Assembly: GCA_022036555.1 (NCBI GenBank)
Contig: CM039140.1
Coordinates: forward strand, 3,375,943-3,439,942
Direction of reading: 5' to 3'
Length of the DNA stretch: 64,000 nucleotides
From: Microstegium vimineum
Taxonomy: Eukaryota > Streptophyta > Magnoliopsida > Poales > Poaceae
Part shown: positions 10,191-20,249 of the stretch, piece after piece
Numbering within the stretch: position 1 is the first letter of the stretch
Layout of the letters: every line of letters begins with the position of its first letter
The notes under the pieces: generated by a model
Seen by the model: only the letters and a program-made list of their open reading frames with translations
What the model was told of the DNA's origin: nothing
Databases searched by the model: none
Translations under genes and position numbers: made by a program

Positions 10191-10950
10191 TTCGAATCTA
10201 GTTTTTTAATAAATTTATTTGAAGATACAAATATTGCACATATTTTATAAATCGAGTCAAACTTATGACACGGACACTAACAACGGCAGGACAGAGGAAG
10301 TAATAGAATGATTAATTAATTAATTGAGAAGTACTCCATATATATATATATATAGTTGGGGATGCCATAAAACGTTGTGATAGCTACGGATGAAAGGGTG
10401 ATGCTTGGTTTGCTTTCAGATGCAAGAAACATAGGCTTAATTTTCTAGTTGAAAAACACTCCGTGACTGTGTCAATTTCTAACGCCTTGTCTTAGATCCT
10501 GCTGCACTAAGTGGGCTAGCCCCCGAATCCTTATATAGGTTTAATTTTTACGGGTTCAAGCGACAACCCACAAAATTAAGCCTATATGCGAGTTATGCGG
10601 GTTGCTGCTTGCATCCTTAGGTGTCAGCGTGTGGCTGGCGGCTAAACGCGCCCATTGTACCAAACGCAGCAAGGATTCATGAGGTGCACAAATGTCATGT
10701 TTTATATCATGTAAGGAATTAGTGGATAATATCACGTGAAGTGTGCTTCATTGTCTAAGGGCAGTCCCAATTGGATATTAATAATAGTTTTTATCCTATT
10801 AAATGAGATGTTACGTAACCAAAATGATGACAGGCCAGTCTAATTAACGAAGGAAGAGAAAAAATTTGGTAGAAATCGTTTCCTAACCTAGAAACCGTCT
10901 CCTCTTCAACCAACCCACAAAGAAACGCTGAAATCACAATTGGAAGGAAA
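10191..10950. other. Intergenic, no gene seen
   Basis: The stretch contains a short TA microsatellite near 10337 and otherwise mixed-composition sequence. The run starting GGGCAGTCCCAATTGG near 10760 looks like a grass DNA-transposon terminus, but no matching right end could be located with confidence. Confidence 0.4.
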
Positions 10951-10969
10951 CCACTGGTTTCTTCGAGCA

Positions 10970-11329
10970 TGCAATTGCCCGTGCTGCTGCGCTCGCTTGC
11001 CTGCGCCCGCCCCGCCGCACCTCCGCGTTCGATTGTGCTAGCCGTGCTCGCCGCGCTTGGTCGCGCCGACGCCGGCCGTCCCCGCCCCGCTCGCCATGTC
11101 ACCGTGATGGACGGGATGGAGGAGCTGGCGTCCATGCTGCGAATGCTGGGTGCGCCGCCGGGACCGAGGAGGTGCGGCGTGAGATGGACTCCGAGTCTCC
11201 GACCGTGACGGCTTGGTGGACCTCGTCGAGTTCGTCGCCTTCCATTGTAGCAACGGGGAGGAGGAGGAGGAGGAGGGTTGGATGGACACCACCGAGGCTA
11301 AGCGCAGGAGGCTTTTCGCAACGGGCTGA
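10970..11329 (+). pseudogene. Decayed calmodulin-like (EF-hand) gene fragment
   Basis: In shifting frames the sequence encodes MEELASMLRMLG, then EEVRREMDS, then DRDGLVDLVEFVAFHC. The last piece is a recognisable EF-hand calcium-binding loop (D-x-D-G-x-V-D-x-x-E-F), and the order resembles the C-terminal half of plant CML proteins. At least two frame changes separate the parts, so no product is possible. It is a GC-rich island within AT-rich repeat DNA, suggesting capture by a transposon. Confidence 0.5.
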
Positions 11330-12058
11330 TCTCCACGAGTGAGCTCCACCATGTCCTGTGCCAGTTCAGCCGAGCAGCAGATTGCGCATTTGCGCTCACC
11401 GTGGCATCGTCCGTCCATGCAGTGGCGTTGAGTCGGGAGAAGGAGAGGTTGGGAGAGAGAGAAAGACAACATTTATTGTAGGAAGACATCATTATTATAT
11501 ACAGTGGTTTTTATGAGTAGTTTTTTTAATAACATGGTTGTGCCATGGAAACCGTACATAGTTTCAACCATTTATCTAAGTCGTACGTTTAGGGACGCTG
11601 AAGCTTTTGATGACATGCAAACCTTGGTGCGTAGAAATATTAATCCTCCATTGACTCAGGCATCACGAGTGCATGCGAGAGCTTCACTTCCCACTTTGCA
11701 GATATAGCCTCGGAATGGGAGGAGGATACACAGTGAAAGCCAAAGACCGGAAAAGAAGATTGAGCATCTTGTGCATGCCATGATGCCAATGACGACAATG
11801 GCCAATGGGTTGAATGAACTTTGAAGTTTCAAAAGAAGACAGATCACTCGGCTTTTTAGTTACTCCGTATCCATATGCAAAAGCGTTAAAAAGTGAGATT
11901 AGATTCCTTATAAAACGCTTAATCTTTTGATTCCTTTATTCCAATTGGATGAAGCCTAACCTTTTTCGCCGACCTAGTCAACACTATGAGCAAACGGAAC
12001 GATCTTCCTGCCTTCATCTCTCACTTTTCAGATTAAGTGGATTTGTATTTTTTTCGAA
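11330..12058. other. Intergenic, no gene seen
   Basis: The sequence is AT-rich to mixed, with short open frames on both strands and no recognisable domain. It may be part of the element carrying the EF-hand fragment. Confidence 0.35.
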
Positions 12059-13111
12059 CACTACTACAATATTTTTAACTGTGACGGTCGTTTTCATTTT
12101 GCGCAGCGGGCAAAGGGGTCCGCTACGGTGATAAGGCCACAGTAAATCGTAACTTACCACAACGGTTCTTTGTGCCAACTGCAAGAAATATATTTACCGT
12201 AGCAGACACTTTAGGATGCCCGACACGGTTAATCCGTGAAAAAAAGAAAAAAAAGCCCAGTTGGGCTTGGATTTGGGCCACGTTAGACACAGATCGCGTT
12301 GCCACCGTCGATTCACCGTCGTTGCCACTGTCGTCTGGATCTGCACCACACCGCACCACCGTCGTCTGGATCTGCACCACCGTTGTTGTTGTCTTCCCCG
12401 CGCGCGCTAGATCTGCCAAAGGGGCAAGACGAAAAGAGTGAAGGAGATGGAGAGAGGAAGATGGAGATGGAGAGAGGGAGATGAACTCACCTACCACCGG
12501 ATCCACGCGACCGGCGCTGCTCCGTGACCGCCGGGCTCCCCGCGCGTCGCCGAGCCCGCGCGGGCTCCACGCGCCGCCGAGCACCGCACGCCGCTGAGCC
12601 CGCGCGCCGCCATGGCTCCGCACTGCCTGCGCCGCCGAGCCTCCACGCTGCGCGCGCCTCCGCCACGCGCTGCGCGCTCCTCCGCTCCGCGCTGCGCACG
12701 CCTTTTTTTTATAATTTGTCTGGGTTGGGGAGGGATGGAGGCGGAGAGATAGAGAGAGGCAGAGAGATAGAGAGAGAAGTGAAGTTGAAACCCTAGAAAT
12801 TGCTATATATACTTCTGTTGGGGACTGGGCCATTTGGGCTTTGTTTGTGGGCTCAGATTTCTGGCAGCGGGCTGTATAAATTGCCCGCTACGATACCGCA
12901 GCGGGGTGCGGAAACTGCGGAAAATAGCTATTTTCCAAGGTAGACATCCGCTGCGGTAAATCAATTTATCGCAACGGGCAAATACGTCCGCCTCGGTAAA
13001 AAAATAAAGTCCGTCTCAGTAAATCGCGGGCATTAACTGTGGCAGACGAAATATGTGCCTGCCGCGGAGGCTATTTTAGTGACGCTGTGTAAATTCATTT
13101 TTGTAGTAGTG
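12059..13111. mobile_element. Non-autonomous CACTA element (1053 bp, TSD GAA)
   Basis: The ends CACTACTACAA and TTTTTGTAGTAGTG are inverted repeats flanked on both sides by GAA, a perfect 3-bp target duplication. Subterminal CAGCGGGCAAA / GTCCGCTACGGT motifs are shared with the 7950-8797 copy, so both belong to one family. The interior (12290-12720) is GC-rich and low in complexity, with CGCCGCC-type repeats and no recognisable gene. Confidence 0.9.
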
Positions 13112-13555
13112 GAAGATGCCACTGCCACAGAGCATCTGGCGATCTGCCCCTGCAAATAATATGTAATGGTAAAACCCGTCAGGTTATGTGGCCAATGGTT
13201 GTTATCCCATTATATTGACACACAAATCATATCAATGGAAAGTTACCAGCTCAATGCCAATGGAACGTACGTCCAGTCTATGGCTCTGATCAATCCATCT
13301 TTAACCTTACTAGCAAATATGCCCGTGCGTTGCAACGAAACCTAATACGAATCGGACGTTTGTACTTTGTCTGGTAAATATACCCGTGTATTGTAACGGA
13401 ACTCAATTCGTGTACGAATCGGATTAGGGAAGCCGAACCAAAAAGTGGTGGAGGAGAGAAATTTTGCCTCTATATATTAGTCTCTTCGGCTGATGGTTTC
13501 TGTGGCTGTTAAGCTTACTAATATTGTTTTTGACTGTTTTGTTATGAGCCGTATG
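13112..13555. other. Intergenic repeat-derived DNA
   Basis: ATGCCCGTGCGTTGCAACG at about 13320 and a diverged second copy (ACCCGTGTATTGTAACGG) near 13383 are a sequence I associate with abundant grass repeats. No gene was seen. Confidence 0.35.
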
Positions 13556-13581
13556 TTATCTCGCTCGGCACCACCCACGAC

Positions 13582-13876
13582 TAAGGTTTACAATTTCGGC
13601 GAAATATCGCCGAAATTTCCAAAATATCGCTTTTTCACTAATGTCCGAAAAAAATTATACCAGTAAATAACACTAAACTACACTAAAATTACCCTCCGTA
13701 TCCTCTCAATTCATGGTATACTGTGTTATTTCATTAGACATTGGATTAGAGAGTTTTTCTAGTAGAATGGTGCCAAATTTTTTAAAAACACAATTTAAAT
13801 TTTACCCGATATTTCCGAAATTTTGCATTTATCGCTATGTACCGAAAAAATTTTCTTACCAGTATTGTAAACCTTG
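13582..13876. mobile_element. Short DNA element with 12-bp TIRs inside gene 2
   Basis: AAGGTTTACAAT and ATTGTAAACCTT are exact terminal inverted repeats, and ACGAC borders both sides. Internal ATATCGCCGAAATTTCC motifs near each end resemble subterminal binding sites. The YAAGG-type end fits hAT elements, but the expected 8-bp duplication is not clear. Confidence 0.65.
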
Positions 13877-14633
13877 ACGACAGGCCAAAGCTAAACGTGC
13901 ACATGCAGATCAACACCAGCACGCCGGTCGCGTAGCTCCGCGGCATCGTCGTCCCTCCGTGCTTCCCGAGGTGATCCGCCATGATCCATGAGATAGCCAC
14001 CTCGCAAATCATCATGCCCAGGCCACCAACGACGAACAGAAACCTGCGTCCGACGCGGTCCATGACGACGGAGGACAGCAGCGTGGATGCCAGATTGGTC
14101 ATGCTGTTGATCACGGAGCCAAGGATAGCCTTCTGGCTGCTGAACCCAACGGTCCGGAACAGCACCAGCGAGAAGATGGAGATGACGATCATGCCGGTGA
14201 ACTCGTAGAACACGGGTATGGCCACTCCGATCGCCAGGTAGTGCCGGTACTCCTTGCTGAACAGCCGCCGGAACGCGCCGTCGTCGTTCTGGCGCGCCAC
14301 GTCCACGGCGCGGACGATGTCCTTGAACTCGGCGTCGACGGCGTCAGCGTCGTCGCCCCCGCGGATGCGCTGCAGCGCGGCCCGAGCCCTCTCGTGCTGC
14401 CCTCGCATCACCAGGCTGATGGGGGTGTCCGAGACGAAGAAGGCTCCCACGACGATGGCAGCGCCAGGCACCGCCGCCAGGCCGAGGGAGACGCGCCATC
14501 CCCAGCCGGGGATGCGGTTGGTGAAGTAGTTGGTGACGGTCGCCGACAGTATGCCGACGACGACGAAGGCGTTGTAGGCTGACGTGAACGTGCCGCGCCA
14601 CCTCGCCGGCGCTGTCTCGGATAGGTACACTGG

Positions 14634-14853
14634 GGATTTCAAAACCGTCCGAAAACCGGCGAAAACCGGTCCTACCGGTCATGGCCGGTATTGACCGGTT
14701 TTGGACCGGTTTTAACCGGTTTCGTAATATTTAAAAATTTTGATCGAAATTTGGCCAAATTTTGAAGTATTTTGAGGCGAAAACCGGCGAAACCGGTCTA
14801 CCGGTTTTACCGGGCCCCTCCGATATTTTTTCCGAAACCGAAATCGAAAAGCA
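14634..14853. mobile_element. Short element with repeated ACCGGTTTT motifs inside gene 2
   Basis: The gene reading stops and resumes cleanly around these 220 bases. The flanks TACACTGG and TGCACCGG agree at six of eight positions, as expected for an old 8-bp hAT-type target duplication. At least eight CCGGT/ACCGG motifs in both orientations fill the element. Clear terminal inverted repeats were not found. Confidence 0.55.
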
Positions 14854-15393
14854 TGCACCGGAGCGGCCTGCAAGGTGAAGCCGAGGCCAAAGCCTAGCAG
14901 CATCCGGCCGATGATGAGCATGGCGATGTTCACCGCGGCGGCGTTGATGACGGAACCGGCGAGGAACAGCACGCCGCCGATGAGCATGATGGCTTGGCGG
15001 CCCACCCTTCGGGTCACGCGGCTCGCCACCAGCAACGACAGCGCGCCGGCGATCCATAGCGACGACGTGAAGGCGGTGAGCCATTGGTTGTCGTACTTGC
15101 AGTAGGCGTCCACCTTTGCGCTCTTCGTCCCGTCGATCACGTCCGGGAAGAAGTTGCTCAGGAATGAATTCATTTGAGTCACGCCACCTGAGGATTAAAT
15201 TAACCATGAAACATGTGTGCACCGGAACTCATTAGGGCTGGATTCCAATTTGATACCAAGACCAAAGTTTGCAACTAATCTATCTAAACAATTGGACTAA
15301 TGACTAATAAGTGAACTGATTTTATCTACACCCTAACTAACAACTAGTTTATTGGTTGACAAAGAGAAGCTAAAATGAACTGATAACTATTAG

Positions 15394-15571
15394 TGATTTA
15401 AATAGCGGGCTAAGATGTTTAGCGGTATATCTCTAAAAAAGCTAATAGCGGAGCTATATCGGGCTATAGAGGGATATAACGGCTAGATTGTACATGAGCA
15501 TAAATAGCGACATTCTGTCTCAAAAAGCTATAGCGGGCTATAGCGGTAGCTTTAGCGGGAGATTTAAAACC
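15394..15571. mobile_element. Short hAT-like element with AGCGGGCTATAGCGG motifs
   Basis: The ends GATTTAAATAGCGGGCTA and TAGCGGGAGATTTAAA are partly inverted, and the interior repeats GCGGGCTATAG. It lies in intron 1 of gene 2. Its architecture resembles the two elements that broke the coding exons. Confidence 0.5.
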
Positions 15572-16534
15572 ATTATATATTCACACAAGAACTAAACTTT
15601 AGGTACTTATTATTACTCCTCCATTTCAAATTATAAGTATATAGATTTCTTAGGCACCTAGATATACATAATGTGTAGACATGTAGCAAAAGATATTTAA
15701 CTATAAAAGCTAAAACGGCTTATAATTTAGAACTGAATTGACAATTACTTTCTACCAACCACTGTACAAACAACTAGTTTTAGGTGATTCAAATAGGTTC
15801 TCTCCATTGTATCCTGCTGTGTTGCGAGTGCTGCTAGTAATTAAAAGCCGAGTTAGATCTGGGTCACATTGGGTATAGTGGTGATTCTTCACGTGCTTCA
15901 ATTCTCACTAGTTTATACCAGATGGTGATTATTCTCTATTTCAGTTTTGAAAGCAGATCTTCGTTGGTAGATACAACGAAGAAGAATTAATGATGCAGTT
16001 CCTTTCCCGATCACCTGTCTTTCTATACGTCCATATGACGATGCTTGAGTGATTGGGACGCATCATTGATATTACTCTAATAGCACTTTATTTACAATGG
16101 CTTCACCATAATCTGTTCAAACTAAACCAGGATCTGATAAATTCAAACTTAAAAGGATTAACTCTTCTATATGTATCCTTTGTCTAGTAGTCTACTAAGA
16201 CAATCAGGAGACAAATTGATCTTTGTGATGAGCTACACTGGGCTACAAATTGATCCTCTGTATGTATCCAAAGTTCCAAACAGTTTATATGCAATCTGTC
16301 AGACAGCAGGTTACGCACCTGAGACGCCAGAGTCGTAGCCAAAGATGAGGCCGCAGGAGGCAGCCATGAGGCTGGTCATCACGACGGAGAACGTCACGCC
16401 ACCGCCGTAGTCCCGCACAGCGACGGAGGATCCTCCTCCGGCCATTGTATGTTCTCAAGGCTCGGTGTGCGAATAGCAAAGCTCTTGTTATTTCAGAAGA
16501 CGCGGCAGTGAGAAGGTCACCAGCGCTACAATGC

Positions 16535-16541
16535 ATATATA
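16535..16541 (-). promoter_or_regulatory. Candidate TATA box of transporter gene 2
   Basis: CTATATATG on the minus strand lies about 90 bases upstream of the gene 2 ATG at 16445, the usual place for a plant TATA box. The promoter seems preserved although the gene is broken. Confidence 0.6.
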
Positions 16542-16549
16542 GCTCAGCA

Positions 16550-19500
16550 TGGTGTTTGTAATATCTTTTTTTTTAAAAAAACACACATAGGTTTTCGTGT
16601 TCCGTGCTGGAACGAACACAAGCGCCACAAGGCGTTGAATAGCGCAGCGCAGGTCCCTGTTTATGTATTTCCACGGTACCATACAGAGCAGAATTTTGTT
16701 TCATCATTGCAATTAAACTAAGCCTTTGCACTTGATCACCAATCGATTGTTGTGCAACATGGCAGACTACTTGGGTCAATAATTCATAAATGCTAGAAAT
16801 TTATGGACAACTGTGAGGCCTATGCCAAAATTTTTAGCAAGAAGACAACTGTGAGGTCAATAAGCTAGTTCTTTAGAGAGCTACAACTATTTTTGGATGA
16901 ACCATAACATTGCCCTTAGTAAGAAGACAAGGCGAATAGCCTAAGGCCCTTTCATTTCAAGTAAAACATGGACACCAAATCTTTAATGTTAGCAACTGTT
17001 AAATCAAACAACCTTTCTTTTGGAAGCCAATAGCCTGGCTATCTCCAACAGGAGATGCATTTAGCCACCCAAATGTAAAATGGGTATCCATCAGCAGCAG
17101 GATACCTATAGCCTCTAACAAAATACATATATAGAAGACTTATTTTAGGTTTCAGGAGAGTCATAACCCAAATCTGAGTATCTTTCTCCTGGAGACATAT
17201 TTACAGAGATGGTTGTCTTTTGAGCTGTGTTGTTGGAGAAGAACAAAAATGGGTATGAGACTCTTTGTCTATAGCGCCACCTAAACAACAAATGAGTCTT
17301 GTATTTTATGTCACAACGGTTGAAGACAATCAATCCAAAAATGGCAAGGTGGCCACATGCGGGAATCTAGAAATACATAGAACTTTTAATGTCCTCCTAC
17401 TTCACAACGCACCTGGCACTTTAACCAAAAAAATCCTTCGTAACAGCGATGACTACTTTAAAGTATGCGTGTTCTTGCGCTCTCTCCCTTCTAAAAATCT
17501 TTGGACACCGACACATCGTAAGATACAATGCAAACTTATAGCGACATATATAAAAAATATAAGTAGGAAATAAATTAAGCTGATTTGGTCAAACATATAA
17601 CAGCTTGTAAAGTTTTTCTAATCAATAATAACTTTTTTAGGGGAATAATCAATAATAACTTGTAAGTATATATATATTACACGCTGCAGCGCTGTTGCCA
17701 ACCCAGGTTTTGCTGGGAACGTGGGACGACGGTTGACAAAAATATACTGTTCAGACCACGGGGAGTATAATATGGAGAGAAAAGAAGTGGATAGATGGTG
17801 GAGTTAGAATATGGTATACCTTTCTTCATTTCAAAATGAAGCCACAAGTTGCACATGACTATATGCTTGAAGCAACAAGGCCCAATTCGCAATGTCAACG
17901 CCTGTACTTTGGCAGTGACAAGGAGCATCTGCACATGACGCCACAACCAAGATCTATACTATTCCCTCTCGTCGTCGGTTGACGTGCATTGAATGTTGAC
18001 ATGTTTTTCAAAATTCAACTTTTTGGCCGGTAGAAAAGCCGGCTGATCCCGACTGATCGAATAGTGTTTTTTGAGAGAGAATAAGCGGAAACAAGTTGAA
18101 ACAAGGTAGAAGTAGTTTAAAATTCACCATGTGCATTTTTTGAGTTTATGTGTTCTCCTAAAATTTATTTATGGCACCAAAAACACCGCCTTGAAGTTCC
18201 AAATTAATCCTAAAATTATTGGCACCCTATGTTGCCAAGTTGACCTGGCTATAACAGACTTATTATGTTCTTATTAATATATATTGATATCTTGGTTAAA
18301 TAACTGGGAATTTTATAGCAGAGAGGCCGTGATGAATCATGTGTTGACCCCTTGAACTGGAACACCATATACATCTTTCTTCAACTATGAATGAGTGCAC
18401 TTGCAATTATTGGCATCCTATGCTGCCAAGTTGACGAGACCATGACATACATATATATTTCTTAAGATATTGATATCTCATTTAAATAACTGGGCCAACT
18501 AAATTTGATATCCTAAATTTGCACTTTCTTCTCATGTTCAGTTTGTCTAACATTGACTAAAATTATTGCTACTACAAAGATCATTTAACCGGTGATCCTA
18601 TTTTCTTTTACCTATGAGGTTCTACTTGGCCCATGGATAGCAATTGATGTTAGAAGTTCATTTCTAATGGTCTCTACAATAAACAATCGCCTCTAAAAAT
18701 AGATTATTTTTATCGGCGATTTTCTTAAGCAACCAACACCAAAATAGACATTTCTATTTCTTAATGCTTAAGAAATTTATCAGATTCAGAGGCACTTTCT
18801 TATTAAGACCAACGCTACTAGAAATCTAGAGGCGGGGGTCTATTTGGTTCAGCTATGAGATGTGAAAAATCTACTATGAACTATGAAAAAGTTAATGTGA
18901 GTTATGCGATGTGAGAAACTTATGAATTGTTTGGTTAAAATATAAAACCAACCATCTCTTTTGTCTCGTGAATTAGCTCTAAAACCTTTCTTTATTTCCA
19001 TCCATTCAGAAATGGATAAGACAAAAACAAAAAAGTAGGGTTACAACTTACACGTGGAAGTAAAAAAGACTTTTCCTATATTATAGAGAGGGTATATTAT
19101 AGAATAAATTATTATATAGCCACCTCTATTTACGATAATTTTATACAACGGTTATGTTACTATAACACATAAGGATATATTTATTAAAACATTATAGTAA
19201 ATCACATAGTAAAAAGTTATAATAATCTCATAAATTAGTATAGTAATTATCATAACTCAAAATGACCACAGAATAAGTTATTCTATACTTAAAATAGTAG
19301 TTTTCTATATATACTAAAAAGTGTGTAAGAATTGGCACGTGCATTAAGCATTTTTTTCTTGAACCTAAAAAGCGCGTACTTCATTAAGAGAAAGTGTGCA
19401 TTACACATTTGATTTGATCCAAAGATGAGAGAAGGGCTAATGGTTACGCTCACCGGCTGCAATAAGCTACAGGTCATCCATGTGCAGAGCAGTAGTGGGT

Positions 19501-20249
19501 CCCATCAGACTTTAATGCTTACCTTGCCATGTGTAAGAACTCGATTGAGGAAGCCATCGCAATAGTGCATTTCTCGTGCTTTTTGCTGCTGTCACACCAG
19601 TTGCCTGCTTTCTTCTCTCTCTCACGTTGGATTCCGCCCACTTTTCGCCGTTTAGGGTACCCACAGTGGTGGGCCGACTCCTTTGGGAGAAAGAGGGCCA
19701 CGTGGAGCCAAAATCGAATCATAAAGAAGTCGACTCCTATTTCTCCAGTGGTGTGGGACCACATACGACTCATCCTTCCGGATGTTTCTTTCGCTTTCTC
19801 CTATCTGCTTCTACCAACGACACAACAGATTCATTTTTTAATCGGATGAACCGATGCAGGATCTTGCATCGACTCCTCCTTTTTCATCGACGAGTCGGCA
19901 TTCTTCAGTGATGAAACCGACTCATCTAGAGTCCACGTAGGCGTATGAGTCGCTTTGTGAAAGCCACTGGAGAAGTCCTTATAATACTTGCTCTGTGCCA
20001 GCGTTGTTTCTCACGCATTGGAAAGTGGATGAAATCCACACGATTCATGCAGGCACACAAATTTCATTTATCATTTATCTTTTACTTGCTCCCAGACAAC
20101 AAGTACATATATGGTTCACAAGCACACAGCAGATGTACCATATCAGTAATTCGACTTGCCTCTGCCTTCAGTGTACGGTTATATGATTCTTGTTACATAC
20201 AGTACGGTTCACGTTCACCTGAACCTCCTGCCTGGCGTCCAAGCTATAG
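16550..20249. other. Intergenic, no gene seen (with a diverged duplication)
   Basis: This 3.7-kb AT-rich stretch separates gene 2 from the 3' end of gene 3. The only structure noted is a diverged direct repeat of about 90 bases at 18214-18313 and 18404-18495, sharing ATTATTGGCA..CCTATG and TTAAATAACTGGG. Short open frames show no domain. Confidence 0.4.

Larger units (their letters stand above)
13556..16445 (-). pseudogene. STP/MST-type monosaccharide transporter, gene 2 (disrupted)
   Basis: Exon 1 (16319-16445) and the start of exon 2 (from 15187) are intact and in matching phase, giving MAGGGSSV..GYDSGVSG then GVTQMNSF. The reading is broken twice: by a 220-bp insert at 14634-14853 just after LQAAPV, and by a 295-bp insert at 13582-13876 after CTFSFGLS. 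Beyond the second insert only VVPSEI remains, about 12 bases are missing before it, and the last 90 or so residues are gone. The intron that gene 1 has at MICQ/VAIS is absent here (MICEVAIS is continuous). TM7 reads YEFTGMI instead of QQLTGIN. It could be transcribed, but a full transporter cannot be made. Confidence 0.85.

Noticed and set aside
10337..10355. TA microsatellite as a promoter element
   Set aside because: It is a simple TA repeat with no gene downstream on either strand.
12123..12833. 236-codon minus-strand open frame in the second CACTA element
   Set aside because: The translation is compositionally biased (Arg/Ala/Ser-rich), overlaps other frames and has no family resemblance.
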